From JACCQS01 sp963766765 (GTDB lineage Bacteria; Actinomycetota; Actinomycetes; Mycobacteriales; Geodermatophilaceae), in assembly GCA_963766765.1 (NCBI GenBank), contig CAVYBR010000010.1:1-64000 (forward strand): 64,000 bases of DNA. Reading direction: 5' to 3'. Both the position numbers and the translations under genes were made by a program. Below, in pieces: positions 1 through 8,386 of the stretch (its first letter is position 1; each line of letters starts with the position of its first letter). The notes under the pieces are model-generated. The model was not told the DNA's origin. It saw nothing but the letters and a program-made list of their open reading frames with translations, and did not search any database.

Positions 1-1
1 G

Positions 2-79
2 GAATTGACCACCATGCCGCTCTACGTCGACGACGACGGCGTCGAGCGCGTCGTGCACGCCTGGAGGATCGCGTCATGA
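2..79 (+). CDS. C-terminal tail of an upstream gene, probably DUF35/OB-fold
   Basis: An open frame enters from the left edge and gives about 25 residues ending VVHAWRIAS before TGA at 77-79. The stop overlaps the ATG of the next gene (ATGA), so the two are translationally coupled. In mycobacteria the thiolase-like gene that follows is preceded by a small DUF35 (zinc ribbon plus OB-fold) protein, the Rv1628c/Rv1627c pair. DUF35 proteins commonly partner thiolase-like enzymes in acyl-CoA metabolism. The visible tail is too short to prove the family; the assignment rests on position. Confidence 0.5.
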   Translation, partial: ELTTMPLYVDDDGVERVVHAWRIAS

Positions 80-1275
80 GCCCGGAACCGGTGTACATCC
101 TGGGTGCGGGTATGCATCCGTGGGGCAAATGGGGTCGCGACTTCACCGAATATGGGGTCGTCGCCGCGCGTGCCGCACTCGCGGAGGCAGGGCTGGACTG
201 GCGCCAGATCCAGCTCGTCGCGGGCGCCGACACCATCCGCAACGGATATCCGGGGTTCGTCGCCGGGGCGACGTTCGCGCAGAAGCTGGGCTGGAACGGC
301 GTCCCCGTCACCTCGAGCTACGCGGCATGCGCGAGCGGCTCGCAGGCGCTGCAGAGCGCGCGGGCCCAGATCCTGGCGGGATTCTGCGATGTCGCACTGG
401 TGATCGGGGCGGACACCACGCCCAAGGGCTTCTTCGCCCCGGTGGGCGGCGAACGCAAGAACGACCCGGACTGGCAGCGTTTCCATCTGATCGGTGCGAC
501 GAACACCGTGTACTTCGCAATGCTGGCGCGTAGGCGGATGGACCTCTACGGCGCCACGCTCGAGGATTTCGCACAGGTCAAGGTCAAGAACGCCAAGCAC
601 GGGCTGAACAATCCGAATGCCCGGTACCGCAAAGAGAGTTCGATCGAGGACGTATTGGCCAGTCCCGTGGTCTCCGATCCTCTTCGGCTGCTGGACATCT
701 GCGCCACCTCCGACGGTGCGGCCGCGCTGATCGTGGCGAGCAAGTCGTTCGCCGAGAAGCATCTCGGATCGCTCGAGGGCGTGCCGTCGGTGCGTGCCGT
801 GAGCCTTCAGACGCCGCAGTATCCTCAGCATCTTCCTGAATTGCCCGACATCGCAACGGATTCCACTGCGGCAGTGCCGGCACCAGGTCGGGTGTTCAAG
901 GATCAGATCCTCGACGCGGCCTACGCCGAGGCCGGCATCGGTCCCGAAGACCTGAGCCTTGCCGAGGTCTACGACCTGTCGACCGCGCTGGAGTTGGACT
1001 GGTACGAGCACCTCGGTCTGTGCCCCAAGGGTGAGGCCGAGAAACTGCTGCGCAGTGGCGCAACGACCATCGGCGGCAAGATTCCGGTCAACGCGTCGGG
1101 CGGCCTCGCCTGCTTCGGCGAAGCCATTCCGGCACAGGCGATCGCGCAGGTCTGCGAGCTCACCTGGCAGCTCAAGGGACAGGCCACTGGCCGCCAGGTC
1201 GAAGGCGCCAAGGTCGGCGTCACCGCGAATCAGGGATTGTTCGGACACGGCTCGTCGGTGGTCGTCGCGCGCTAG
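76..1275 (+). CDS. thiolase-like lipid-transfer protein (Rv1627c type)
   Basis: This 399-residue protein has the thiolase fold used by SCP-x and Ltp-type enzymes, which make or break carbon-carbon bonds on acyl-CoA or sterol side-chain thioesters. The nucleophile region is SYAACASGSQAL with Cys at about residue 85. The second half carries NASGGLACFGEAIPAQA and a C-terminal GLFGHGSSVVV segment with the active-site His. ATG at 76 overlaps the stop of the preceding DUF35-like frame, the usual pairing for this family. Length and order match mycobacterial Rv1627c, annotated as a nonspecific lipid-transfer protein. The substrate cannot be read from sequence. Confidence 0.85.
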   Translation: MSPEPVYILGAGMHPWGKWGRDFTEYGVVAARAALAEAGLDWRQIQLVAGADTIRNGYPGFVAGATFAQKLGWNGVPVTSSYAACASGSQALQSARAQILAGFCDVALVIGADTTPKGFFAPVGGERKNDPDWQRFHLIGATNTVYFAMLARRRMDLYGATLEDFAQVKVKNAKHGLNNPNARYRKESSIEDVLASPVVSDPLRLLDICATSDGAAALIVASKSFAEKHLGSLEGVPSVRAVSLQTPQYPQHLPELPDIATDSTAAVPAPGRVFKDQILDAAYAEAGIGPEDLSLAEVYDLSTALELDWYEHLGLCPKGEAEKLLRSGATTIGGKIPVNASGGLACFGEAIPAQAIAQVCELTWQLKGQATGRQVEGAKVGVTANQGLFGHGSSVVVAR

Positions 1276-1284
1276 ATTCGGTCG

Positions 1285-2133
1285 GTGTCCACGATCGAAT
1301 CCGTTGAGCCGCTTCCCTTCATCGACGGCATCGTCTACGGCGAAGGGCCACGGTGGCACGACGGCCGGTTGTGGTTCAGCGACGGACCTGCGGGCAAGGT
1401 GTACTCCGTCGGCGAGGCCGGCGACCTCACCGTGGAGGCCGAGGTCGAGAAAGCCTCGGGGCTCGGCTGGCTTCCCGATGGGACGCTGGTGGTGTCCGGC
1501 CTCATGGACGCACACATCCATCACGTCGACGCACACGGCAACGTGGTGGCGGCATTCGACCTCAGCGACCTCGCCTGGTCCACGAACGACCTGCTCGTCA
1601 CCCCCGACGGGCGTGCCTACGTCGACATGTATCAGGTGGACGATTCCGGGCTGACGGGACACATCGGCCTCGTCGACACCACCGGAGCGGTGCGCATCGT
1701 CGCCAGTGGACTCGACGTCCCGAACTGCATGGCGTCCCTGCCCGGCGAGTCGACCATCGTCCTCGCCGAGACGAACGGGTCGCGAATCCTGGCGTTCCCG
1801 ACTGAACCCGACGGAAGCCTCGGCGCCCCAAGCGTGTTCGCCGACCTCGGCCCCGAACGTCACCCCGACGGGTTGTGCGTCGACGTCGAAGGCGGGGTGT
1901 GGGTCGGTTGTTACGACACCGGCGAATTCCTCCGCGTCGTCGCGGGCGGAACCATCACCCATCGCGTCGAGATCGACCGAGGGTGGGCGATTGCGCCTGC
2001 TCTCGGTGGTGTCGACGGGCGCACCCTGTACATGGTGATCGACGAAACCACCGTGGAAGGTCTCATGGCCGGCGACTCGACGGGATGGATCATGCAGGCG
2101 CGGGTCGACGTGCCTGGTGCCGGCTCTCCCTGA
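1285..2133 (+). CDS. SMP-30/gluconolactonase-like beta-propeller protein
   Basis: This 282-residue protein begins with GTG at 1285, nine bases after the thiolase stop. The N-terminal FIDGIVYGEGPRWHDGRLWF and the repeated DG, W-x-D and HPDGLCVDVEGGVWVG segments are typical of the SMP-30/LRE family, six-bladed propellers that bind a divalent metal and often hydrolyse lactones. Glu of GEGPRW, Asn of WSTND and NCMAS, and Asp of HPDG are the likely metal ligands. There is no signal peptide, so it should be cytosolic. Proximity to the thiolase suggests co-transcription, but I see no evidence for a shared pathway. Confidence 0.8.
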   Translation: MSTIESVEPLPFIDGIVYGEGPRWHDGRLWFSDGPAGKVYSVGEAGDLTVEAEVEKASGLGWLPDGTLVVSGLMDAHIHHVDAHGNVVAAFDLSDLAWSTNDLLVTPDGRAYVDMYQVDDSGLTGHIGLVDTTGAVRIVASGLDVPNCMASLPGESTIVLAETNGSRILAFPTEPDGSLGAPSVFADLGPERHPDGLCVDVEGGVWVGCYDTGEFLRVVAGGTITHRVEIDRGWAIAPALGGVDGRTLYMVIDETTVEGLMAGDSTGWIMQARVDVPGAGSP

Positions 2134-2171
2134 GAATTAGGTGACCTCTCCGTCACGCCGGAGCAGCGCAT

Positions 2172-2227
2172 CGAGAGTCGGAAAGATGACGCGATTTGGC
2201 CGATTTCCATCATTTTGCCGACTCTCG
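2172..2227. terminator. bidirectional terminator between convergent genes
   Basis: A long stem-loop lies between the SMP-30 gene and livF, which converge. The outer ten base pairs (CGAGAGTCGG with CCGACTCTCG) are perfect. The stem continues for about eight more positions with two mismatches, to 2189 and 2210. A run of T sits on the 3-prime side of the inner stem rather than after it. Confidence 0.65.
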
Positions 2228-2243
2228 GCGGCATGAATCAGAC

Positions 2244-3011
2244 TCAGGCGACGCCGAGGTAGGCGGCGCGAATGCTGTCGTCGTCCAACAGTTCCCGCGC
2301 ATTACCGCTGCGGGTGACCTCGCCGGTCTCCAGGATGTAGGCGCGGTCCGATCGGCTCAAGGCCTGCTGCGCATTCTGCTCCACCAGCAGCACCGTGGTG
2401 CCCCCGGCGTTGATCTCGGCGATGATCTTGAAGATCTGCGATATCACCATCGGCGCCAATCCCATGGACGGCTCGTCGAGCAGTAGGACTCGCGGTCGAG
2501 CCATCAGTGCACGGCCGATCGCCAGCATCTGTTGCTCACCGCCCGACAGTGTCCCTCCAACCTGAGTGCGCCGTTCCGCCAGCCGAGGGAATGTCTCCAG
2601 GATCCAGTCCAGTGTTTCCTTGTGTTCGGCCTTGGAGGCGAATTTCCTTCCGTAGCACCCCATTTCGAGGTTTTCGATCACCGTCATGCCCGGAAACACA
2701 CCCCGGCCTTCAGGCGCCTGCACCAGCCCCCTGGTAGCGCGGTGGTGAGCCTTCACCTTGGAGATGTCGGCGCCGTCGAACCACACCGACCCCGACGTCA
2801 ACGGCAGCAAGCCCGAGATTGCCCGCATCGTCGTCGTCTTACCCGCACCGTTGGAGCCAAGGAGCGTCACCAGCTCGCCTTCACGCACCTGCAGCGAAAT
2901 GCCGTGCAGCGCGCGGATGCGTCCGTATTGCACGACGAGGTCGCGCACCTCGAGCAGTACCGGCCTGTCATCAGGCTTGTCGTCAGGCTTGTCGTCATTC
3001 GATATCGTCAT
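2244..3011 (-). CDS. livF: branched-chain amino-acid ABC transporter ATPase LivF
   Basis: This 255-residue ABC ATPase energises uptake of branched-chain amino acids or related compounds. Walker A is GSNGAGKTT, the signature LSGGEQQMLAIGRAL, Walker B VLLLDEPSMGLAP, and the switch region VLLVEQN. SMGLAP and LLVEQN are typical of LivF rather than LivG. The N-terminus has a short acidic DDKPDDKPDD repeat encoded by small direct repeats. It is the last gene of a five-gene transporter operon on the minus strand, and its start overlaps the end of livG by 17 bases. Confidence 0.92.
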   Translation of the reverse strand: MTISNDDKPDDKPDDRPVLLEVRDLVVQYGRIRALHGISLQVREGELVTLLGSNGAGKTTTMRAISGLLPLTSGSVWFDGADISKVKAHHRATRGLVQAPEGRGVFPGMTVIENLEMGCYGRKFASKAEHKETLDWILETFPRLAERRTQVGGTLSGGEQQMLAIGRALMARPRVLLLDEPSMGLAPMVISQIFKIIAEINAGGTTVLLVEQNAQQALSRSDRAYILETGEVTRSGNARELLDDDSIRAAYLGVA

Positions 3012-3822
3012 CGGGAACTCCCAAATATGCCGCGATGACCTTGGGGTCCTCGCGGATCTCGGCCGGCAGTCCGTCGGCGATCTTGCGACCGAACTCCAGC
3101 ACCACGATGCGGTCGGTCACCCCCATGACGAGCCTCATGTCGTGCTCGATCAGCAACACCGTGTAGCCGTCGTCGCGGATCTTCTGGATCAGCTCGATCA
3201 GCGCCGCCTTCTCGCGAGGGTTGAAGCCGGCGGCCGGTTCGTCGAGGCAGAGCAGCTTTGGCTCGGTAGCCAGCGCACGGGCGATCTCCAACCGCCGCTG
3301 ATCGCCGTAGGGCAGGTTCTTCGCCTTCTCCTCGCCACGTTCGGCGATCCCCACGAAATGCAGCAATGCCGCCGAGCGTTCGATCGCGGAGCGCTCCTCG
3401 CGGCGATGACGTGGAGTCCGGACGAGCGCTCCCGGCACCGAAGTGAAGTGCCTGGCGTCGGTTCCGACCATGACGTTCTCCAGCGCGGTCATCTCGCCCC
3501 ACAGCCGGATGTTCTGAAACGTGCGGGCGATGCCGCGGCGGGTGATCTGGTGGCGTTTGATCCGTCCCAGCGGGGCACCGTCGAACGTCACCGTGCCGGA
3601 CGTTGGCCGGTACACCCCGGTGATGGCGTTGAAGCAGGTTGTCTTGCCCGCACCGTTCGGACCGATCATGCCGAGGATCTCGCCGCGCCGGATGTCGAAC
3701 GTCACCGAGTCCAGTGCCGTGAGGCCACCGAACTTGACCGTCAAATCCTTTGTCTGTAGCAGGGTTTCGCCCTCGGCCACCTCGATCTCGCGGTGGACGC
3801 CTGCCAGCTCCTCGATGCTCAT
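2995..3822 (-). CDS. livG: branched-chain amino-acid ABC transporter ATPase LivG
   Basis: This 275-residue ATPase is the second nucleotide-binding subunit of the transporter. Walker A is GPNGAGKTT, the signature LPYGDQRRLEIARAL, Walker B LLCLDEPAAGFNP, and the switch His is in LLIEHDMRLVM. The degenerate LPYG signature and AAGFNP are diagnostic of LivG. The N-terminal 20 residues before the ABC domain are an extension. ATG at 3822 overlaps the stop of livM (ATGA), so translation should be coupled. Confidence 0.92.
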   Translation of the reverse strand: MSIEELAGVHREIEVAEGETLLQTKDLTVKFGGLTALDSVTFDIRRGEILGMIGPNGAGKTTCFNAITGVYRPTSGTVTFDGAPLGRIKRHQITRRGIARTFQNIRLWGEMTALENVMVGTDARHFTSVPGALVRTPRHRREERSAIERSAALLHFVGIAERGEEKAKNLPYGDQRRLEIARALATEPKLLCLDEPAAGFNPREKAALIELIQKIRDDGYTVLLIEHDMRLVMGVTDRIVVLEFGRKIADGLPAEIREDPKVIAAYLGVPDDDIE

Positions 3823-5009
3823 TTCGCAGACTCCTTCGTCGGCGACCGCAGGAACTCGCGAGCCGCCTTACCGTAGGCGAGTAGCTGCTGACGGGCCGGG
3901 AACAGGCCCTGGGGCCGGAAGATCATCAGCGCCACGAGCGCCATACCGAAGAACAGGTACTTGAGGTCGCCGAGGTTGATCCCGAGGAATTCCACGCCCA
4001 GCAGGCGGTTCGGCAGATAGACGATGATGAACGCGCCGAACACCACGCCCAGCTTGTTGCCCTGCCCGCCGAGAACCACGGCGCAGAGAAACAGCATCGA
4101 GTTGATGATGTTGAACGTCGGTGGCGCCACGAATTGCACCTGGCCGGCGTACAGCGCTCCGGACAACCCGCCGATCGCCGCGCCGATCACGAACGCCCAT
4201 AGCTTGAACTTGAACGTGTTGACGCCCATCACTTCTGCGGCGTCCTCGTCTTCACGGATGGCCACCCAGGCCCTTCCGACCCGGCTGCGCTCCAGGTTGC
4301 CGACGAACAGAAGAATGATGACGATCATCACGATGCCCAGCCAGAACCACCAGGTGCCGTAGTTGGCGTCGCCCATCGAGTTCCCGCTGGAGAAAACCCC
4401 TTCGGGCAGGCGTTCGCTCTGCCCCACCCGTGGATAGGAAACCTCGTTGAGGCCGCGGGGGCCGTTGGTGACGTCGGCGAGGTTGTCGGCAAGCAGCCGG
4501 ATGATCTCGCCGAACCCGAGCGTGACGATGGCCAGGTAGTCGCCGCGGAGCCGCAGCGTCGGCGAGCCCAGAATCAGGCCGCTCAGGGCTGTGATGGCCA
4601 TCGCCAGCGGTACGCACGCAAGCCACGCCCACTCTTCGTGGAACCATCCGTTCGGGCCGGTCTGGTTCCACGGACTGTTTGGACTGGTCAGCAGCGCGAC
4701 GGTATATGCGCCGACGGCGTAGAACCCGACATATCCGAGGTCGAGCAGACCGGTCTGGCCCACCACGACATTGAGGCCGATGGCGATGATCGCCACCATC
4801 GCGAACTGCGCCATCGTGCCACCGAAGCTGATGTTCGGCGTATTCAGGAACGGCGGCGGGAACAGGGGCAGCAGGGCCAACAGCCCGAAGCCGATGACGC
4901 CGAAACCCCACTTCTGCACGCGGGACAACCGATCCCACCACTGACGCAACCCGTCGCCGGGCGCCATCAACTTGTCGGAGAGACTCTTCGGCTTCTCGCT
5001 GGGGCTCAT
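3819..5009 (-). CDS. livM: branched-chain amino-acid ABC transporter permease LivM
   Basis: This 396-residue polytopic membrane protein has the conserved LivM core VVGQTGLLDLGYVGFYAVGAYT and the cytoplasmic loop motif AWVAIREDEDAAEVMGVN, the EAA-like contact with the ATPases. About ten hydrophobic segments follow a cytosolic N-terminal tail. A hydrophilic extracytoplasmic stretch near residues 195-215 lengthens it slightly. It overlaps livH upstream and livG downstream by four bases each. LivH and LivM should form the heterodimeric channel. Confidence 0.92.
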   Translation of the reverse strand: MSPSEKPKSLSDKLMAPGDGLRQWWDRLSRVQKWGFGVIGFGLLALLPLFPPPFLNTPNISFGGTMAQFAMVAIIAIGLNVVVGQTGLLDLGYVGFYAVGAYTVALLTSPNSPWNQTGPNGWFHEEWAWLACVPLAMAITALSGLILGSPTLRLRGDYLAIVTLGFGEIIRLLADNLADVTNGPRGLNEVSYPRVGQSERLPEGVFSSGNSMGDANYGTWWFWLGIVMIVIILLFVGNLERSRVGRAWVAIREDEDAAEVMGVNTFKFKLWAFVIGAAIGGLSGALYAGQVQFVAPPTFNIINSMLFLCAVVLGGQGNKLGVVFGAFIIVYLPNRLLGVEFLGINLGDLKYLFFGMALVALMIFRPQGLFPARQQLLAYGKAAREFLRSPTKESAK

Positions 5010-6052
5010 GCTCTCGCCTTCCCGAGGCTTTCACCGAGTATTCCGGTCGGCCGGATCAGCAGCACCAGAACGAGCAGCACAAACGCCACCACGTCGCGCC
5101 ACTGGGTGCCGAAGACCGCCTGCCCGTAGTTCTCCATGATTCCGAGTAACAGTCCGCCGAGAAGGGCGCCTCGCAGGTTGCCGATACCGCCGAGCACCGC
5201 CGCGGAGAATGCCTTGATGCCGAGCAGGAAGCCGCCGGAGTAGATGATGCCCTGAGGCACCTTGAGGGTGTACAACAGCGCTGCCGCCCCGGCGAGCAGA
5301 CCACCGAGCAGGAATGTGGTCATGATGATTCGCTCGCGCGAGACACCCATCAGCGTCGCTGTGGTGGGATCCTGCGCTACGGCACGAATGCCCCGGCCGA
5401 ACTTGGTCCGGTTGATCGCCATGTCGGTCAGCAGCGCGAAGGCCAGTGCGGAGGCCACGATCACCAACGTGACGTTGGAGACGGTCGCACCGAAGATCGT
5501 GAACTGAGTCTTGGGCTGCATCAGGATGATCGGCTGCTGCGCGTTGCTACCGCCGTAACCCTTGAGCAGCTTCGGCAGCACGAAGTGCACGAACTCCTGC
5601 AGCACGAACGACATACCGATCGCCGTGATGAGGAATGTCAACGAACGTGCACCGCGTCTTCGTAGTGGCCGATAGGCGATGAATTCCAACCCGACCGCCG
5701 CCGAACCCGACACGAGCATGGCGAAAAGCATTGCCACGCCGAGGTACAGCACCGTCAGCGCGACGCCCTTCTCATAGTCGTTGCCGCTGGGGGTGAAGCC
5801 CAGGATGATGTCGAGGCAGAAGTACGCGCCGAACATGCCGAGCATGAAGATCTCGGAGTGCGCGAAGTTGATCAGCCGTAGGACACCGAACACCAGCGTG
5901 TAGCCGACGGCTACCAATGCGTAGATCGCGCCCCATGACAGGCCATCGATCGTCAACTGCCAGAAGCCGTTTCGCAGGCCATCCAGGTTGAAGTTGATGT
6001 TCGCGGCCATGCAGGCGTACTGCTCGACGCACTGTGCGGAGATCAAGCTCAT
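5006..6052 (-). CDS. livH: branched-chain amino-acid ABC transporter permease LivH
   Basis: This 348-residue membrane protein is the first permease of the operon. Recognisable LivH segments are GAIYALVAVGYTLVFGVLRL and INFAHSEIFMLG near the N-terminus, and the loop GRGIRAVAQDPTTATLMGV, which contacts the ATPase. ATG at 6052 is used here; an internal ATG at 6010 (MAANINFNLDG) is a possible alternative start. It lies 84 bases downstream of the binding-protein gene, with a hairpin between them. Confidence 0.9.
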   Translation of the reverse strand: MSLISAQCVEQYACMAANINFNLDGLRNGFWQLTIDGLSWGAIYALVAVGYTLVFGVLRLINFAHSEIFMLGMFGAYFCLDIILGFTPSGNDYEKGVALTVLYLGVAMLFAMLVSGSAAVGLEFIAYRPLRRRGARSLTFLITAIGMSFVLQEFVHFVLPKLLKGYGGSNAQQPIILMQPKTQFTIFGATVSNVTLVIVASALAFALLTDMAINRTKFGRGIRAVAQDPTTATLMGVSRERIIMTTFLLGGLLAGAAALLYTLKVPQGIIYSGGFLLGIKAFSAAVLGGIGNLRGALLGGLLLGIMENYGQAVFGTQWRDVVAFVLLVLVLLIRPTGILGESLGKARA

Positions 6053-6091
6053 CCGGCGGCGGCTCCTCGCAAAATCGTTGTGCTAACGAGA

Positions 6092-6123
6092 ACGCGCCCG
6101 AGCCATTGAGGCCTCGGACGCGT
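6092..6123 (-). terminator. intercistronic hairpin after the binding-protein gene
   Basis: An 11-bp stem with one mismatch (6092-6102 with 6113-6123) and a ten-base loop sits between the solute-binding protein gene and livH. No U-tract follows on the minus strand. It probably acts as a partial terminator or 3-prime mRNA protector, which would raise binding-protein expression above the permeases, as is common in ABC operons. Confidence 0.45.
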
Positions 6124-6136
6124 CTCGATCAGCTTT

Positions 6137-7390
6137 CTACTGAACCTTGTAGATCCAGATCAACGTGGTGGTCAGCTCGCCCTCGGGGGTCCACTGGTAC
6201 TTGCGGCCGATGCCCTGACCGTCGTAGGTGCGCACGAACTCCAGCAGATCCGGCCGGGTGATCTTGCCCGAGTCGATGCCCTTGAGCATGATCGCGCCGA
6301 GATCGTAGCCCTCGACGCTGTAGGTGCCTGCCTCCTGGTTGAACGCCTTCTTGTAATCCTCGGCGAACGTGCCGGTGGCCGGGCCGCAGGGGCAGGCCAG
6401 GATCGCGCCCTTGGACGCTTCGCCGGCCTGCTTGACGAACTCGGGATCCTTGGTGCCGTCGGCGCTGACGAACGCACCCTCGAAGCCGCCGTCCTTGAGC
6501 TGCTGGACGAACGGAGCTGCCTCCGCGTAGTAGCCCGCGAAGAACACCGAGTCGGGGCTGGCGCCCTTCACCTGCGTCACCGCTGCGGAGAAGTCCTTGT
6601 CGCCCTTCTTCACCGAGATGTTGCACGCCGAATCGGCGACCGGGCCGAGCGTCTCGCGCACCGCCTGGGCCAGGCCGAGCCCGTAGTCGGTGCTGTCATC
6701 CACGACGCACACCTTCTTGTGACCCAACGTGTTCTTCAGGTAGTTGGCGACCGAGGGGCCCTGTACGCCGTCGTTGGCCAGCCCGCGGAAGAAGGTCTTC
6801 CATCCCTTCTCGGAGAGCGTGACGTTGGTGGCGGACGCGGTGGCGGCGACCAGGCCGGCCTGGTTGAACACGTCGCCGGTGGCGTTCGTCTCGCCGGAGA
6901 ACGCGGGTCCGATCAGGCCGATGGTGAAGGCGTCGTTGATGATCTGCGGCGCGACCTGGGTGGCCTTCTGCGGATCGCCCTCGGTGTCGAACGTCTTCAA
7001 CTGCACCTGGCAGCCGGGGTTGGCGGCGTTGTGCTGGTCGACGGCGAGCTGAATGCCGTTCTTGATGTTGATGCCGAGCGCGGCGTCGGGTCCGTTGAGC
7101 GCACCCGCCATTGCCAGGGACACCGGCGGGCATTGCGCCTTACCGTCGCCTGCCGGATCAAGAGGCGTCACACCCTCGGGTGGCTTGACCTCCGCACCGT
7201 TCTCGTCGATCTGGACCTGTTCGACGATCTTCAGGTCACCACTCCCCGCCGCGCCCCCCTCGCTGGGCTCGGATTGTTGTTGGCAGCCGGCTATGCCCAG
7301 CACAACCAAACTCGCGCTACCGATAGCAAATGCTTTCCGTGCCACGCGACTGCGCACGCTCCACCTCCGGGTCAATGTTTTCGTCGGCAT
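6137..7390 (-). CDS. branched-chain amino-acid ABC transporter binding lipoprotein
   Basis: This is a type I periplasmic-binding lipoprotein of 417 residues if translation starts at ATG 7388-7390 (MPTKTLTRR). That start gives a clean twin-arginine-free signal, a hydrophobic stretch and the lipobox LGIAGC with Cys at about residue 36. The frame stays open upstream to 7531, but that extension is basic and places the signal internally, so I reject it. The mature protein carries the Leu/Ile/Val-binding fold (VSLAMAGALNGPDAALG; IGLIGPAFSGETNA; VCVVDDSTDYGLG). It is first in the liv operon and 210 bases below pdtaR. Confidence 0.88.
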   Translation of the reverse strand: MPTKTLTRRWSVRSRVARKAFAIGSASLVVLGIAGCQQQSEPSEGGAAGSGDLKIVEQVQIDENGAEVKPPEGVTPLDPAGDGKAQCPPVSLAMAGALNGPDAALGINIKNGIQLAVDQHNAANPGCQVQLKTFDTEGDPQKATQVAPQIINDAFTIGLIGPAFSGETNATGDVFNQAGLVAATASATNVTLSEKGWKTFFRGLANDGVQGPSVANYLKNTLGHKKVCVVDDSTDYGLGLAQAVRETLGPVADSACNISVKKGDKDFSAAVTQVKGASPDSVFFAGYYAEAAPFVQQLKDGGFEGAFVSADGTKDPEFVKQAGEASKGAILACPCGPATGTFAEDYKKAFNQEAGTYSVEGYDLGAIMLKGIDSGKITRPDLLEFVRTYDGQGIGRKYQWTPEGELTTTLIWIYKVQ

Positions 7391-7555
7391 CGACAGCCCT
7401 GCCCAGGTCGGCGGGGGCGGCGATGCTTCGGGACGACCATAGCCAACGCATGGCAGGAGTGCGTGATGTTGGTGAAGGGACCGTGCCGATCTGGTGGACG
7501 ATCCGGCCAAACTGCAGCGTCGGAAACGCACAATTAACGGTTGGCCTGGGAATCG

Positions 7556-8179
7556 CTAGTTCGACGGAGACGCCTCATTGGGCGTGTCGAGGGTCTCCAG
7601 TACGACCTCGGCGACGCGCTTCATGGTGGTCCGGCGGTCCATCGCGGCGCGCTGAATCCACTTGAATGCCTCGGGTTCCGTCATCCCCTGCTTCGCCTGC
7701 AGCAAACCCTTGGCGCGCTCGACAAGCTTGCGCGTCTCCAGCCGGTCGGAGAGCTCGGCGACTTCCTGTTCAAGCGCGGCGATCTCACTGAAGCGGCTCA
7801 CCGCCACCTCGATCGCGGGAATCAGGTCGTTGATGTTGAACGGTTTGACCAAATAGGCCATCGCTCCGGCATCGCGTGCCCGCTCGACGAGTTCCCGCTG
7901 ACTGAACGCGGTCAGGATGACGATCGGCGCAATCCGTTTGGACGCAATCTCCGACGCCGCATCGATGCCGTCGCGGCGCGGCATTTTCACGTCCATGATC
8001 ACGAGGTCTGGACTCAGACTCTCGGCCAGGTCGACGGCTTCCTGTCCGTCGCCTGCCTCACCGACAACTTCGTAGCCTTCTTCGCGCAGCATCTCGGCCA
8101 GGTCCATCCGGATGAGCGCTTCGTCTTCGGCGATGAGAACACGGCGTGGCTTCTCGTCGGCGGTCGGTGACCCGGTCAT
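7556..8179 (-). CDS. pdtaR: ANTAR-domain response regulator PdtaR
   Basis: This 207-residue protein has an N-terminal receiver (RRVLIAEDEALIRMDLAEML; phospho-acceptor Asp in DLVIMDVKMPRRDGI; Lys in YLVKPF) and a C-terminal ANTAR RNA-binding domain (LVERAKGLLQAKQGM and FKWIQRAAMDRRTTM). It is nearly identical over these motifs to mycobacterial Rv1626, the partner of the kinase PdtaS, which controls gene expression by antitermination. ATG 8177-8179 (MTGSPTADEK) gives the expected length; the frame extends upstream to 8227. Unlike Rv1626 as I recall it, the gene here sits directly upstream of the liv transporter on the same strand. Confidence 0.95.
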   Translation of the reverse strand: MTGSPTADEKPRRVLIAEDEALIRMDLAEMLREEGYEVVGEAGDGQEAVDLAESLSPDLVIMDVKMPRRDGIDAASEIASKRIAPIVILTAFSQRELVERARDAGAMAYLVKPFNINDLIPAIEVAVSRFSEIAALEQEVAELSDRLETRKLVERAKGLLQAKQGMTEPEAFKWIQRAAMDRRTTMKRVAEVVLETLDTPNEASPSN

Positions 8180-8267
8180 GGCTGCCATTGTGGCGGTAGC
8201 GGCCTCGATCAGCGACCTCGGGGGCATCCTCTATGGTTGAAGGCCGCTGCGTTGTCGACACGCGAAC

Positions 8268-8341
8268 GCCCTCGTATCCCAATTGGCAGAGGAAACGGAT
8301 TCAAAACCCGTCCAGTGTGAGTTCGAGTCTCACCGAGGGCA
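8268..8341 (+). tRNA. leuX: tRNA-Leu (anticodon CAA), short variable arm
   Basis: A 74-base cloverleaf can be drawn. The acceptor GCCCTCG pairs with CGAGGGC and the discriminator is A. The D-arm has a 3-bp stem plus one mismatch and GG in its loop. The anticodon stem ACGGA/CCCGT has one A-C mismatch closing the loop TTCAAAA, so the anticodon is CAA. The variable region is only five bases, followed by T-stem GTGAG/CTCAC with loop TTCGAGT. CAA reads the Leu codon UUG, yet the variable arm is class I length. From memory the M. tuberculosis gene at this position (leuX) is also 74 nt. No CCA is encoded. Confidence 0.85.
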
Positions 8342-8355
8342 CAAGTTGCGCAACC

Positions 8356-8386
8356 TGCTGCGGACCACCATTGGTGGCCCGCAGCA
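8356..8386 (+). terminator. long hairpin after tRNA-Leu
   Basis: Fifteen bases ahead of a near-perfect 15-bp palindrome (8356-8370 with 8372-8386, one A-C mismatch), the tRNA ends. The innermost pairs must open to form a loop. There is no T-run afterwards, which fits the U-tract-free terminators common in mycobacteria. A smaller 10-bp palindrome (GTTGCGCAAC) at 8345-8354 lies between the tRNA and this stem. Confidence 0.6.

Noticed and set aside
22..1962. 646-residue minus-strand open frame
   Set aside because: Lies wholly opposite the thiolase and SMP-30 genes, has no domain, and is Arg/Asp/Gly-rich as expected for antisense frames at high GC.
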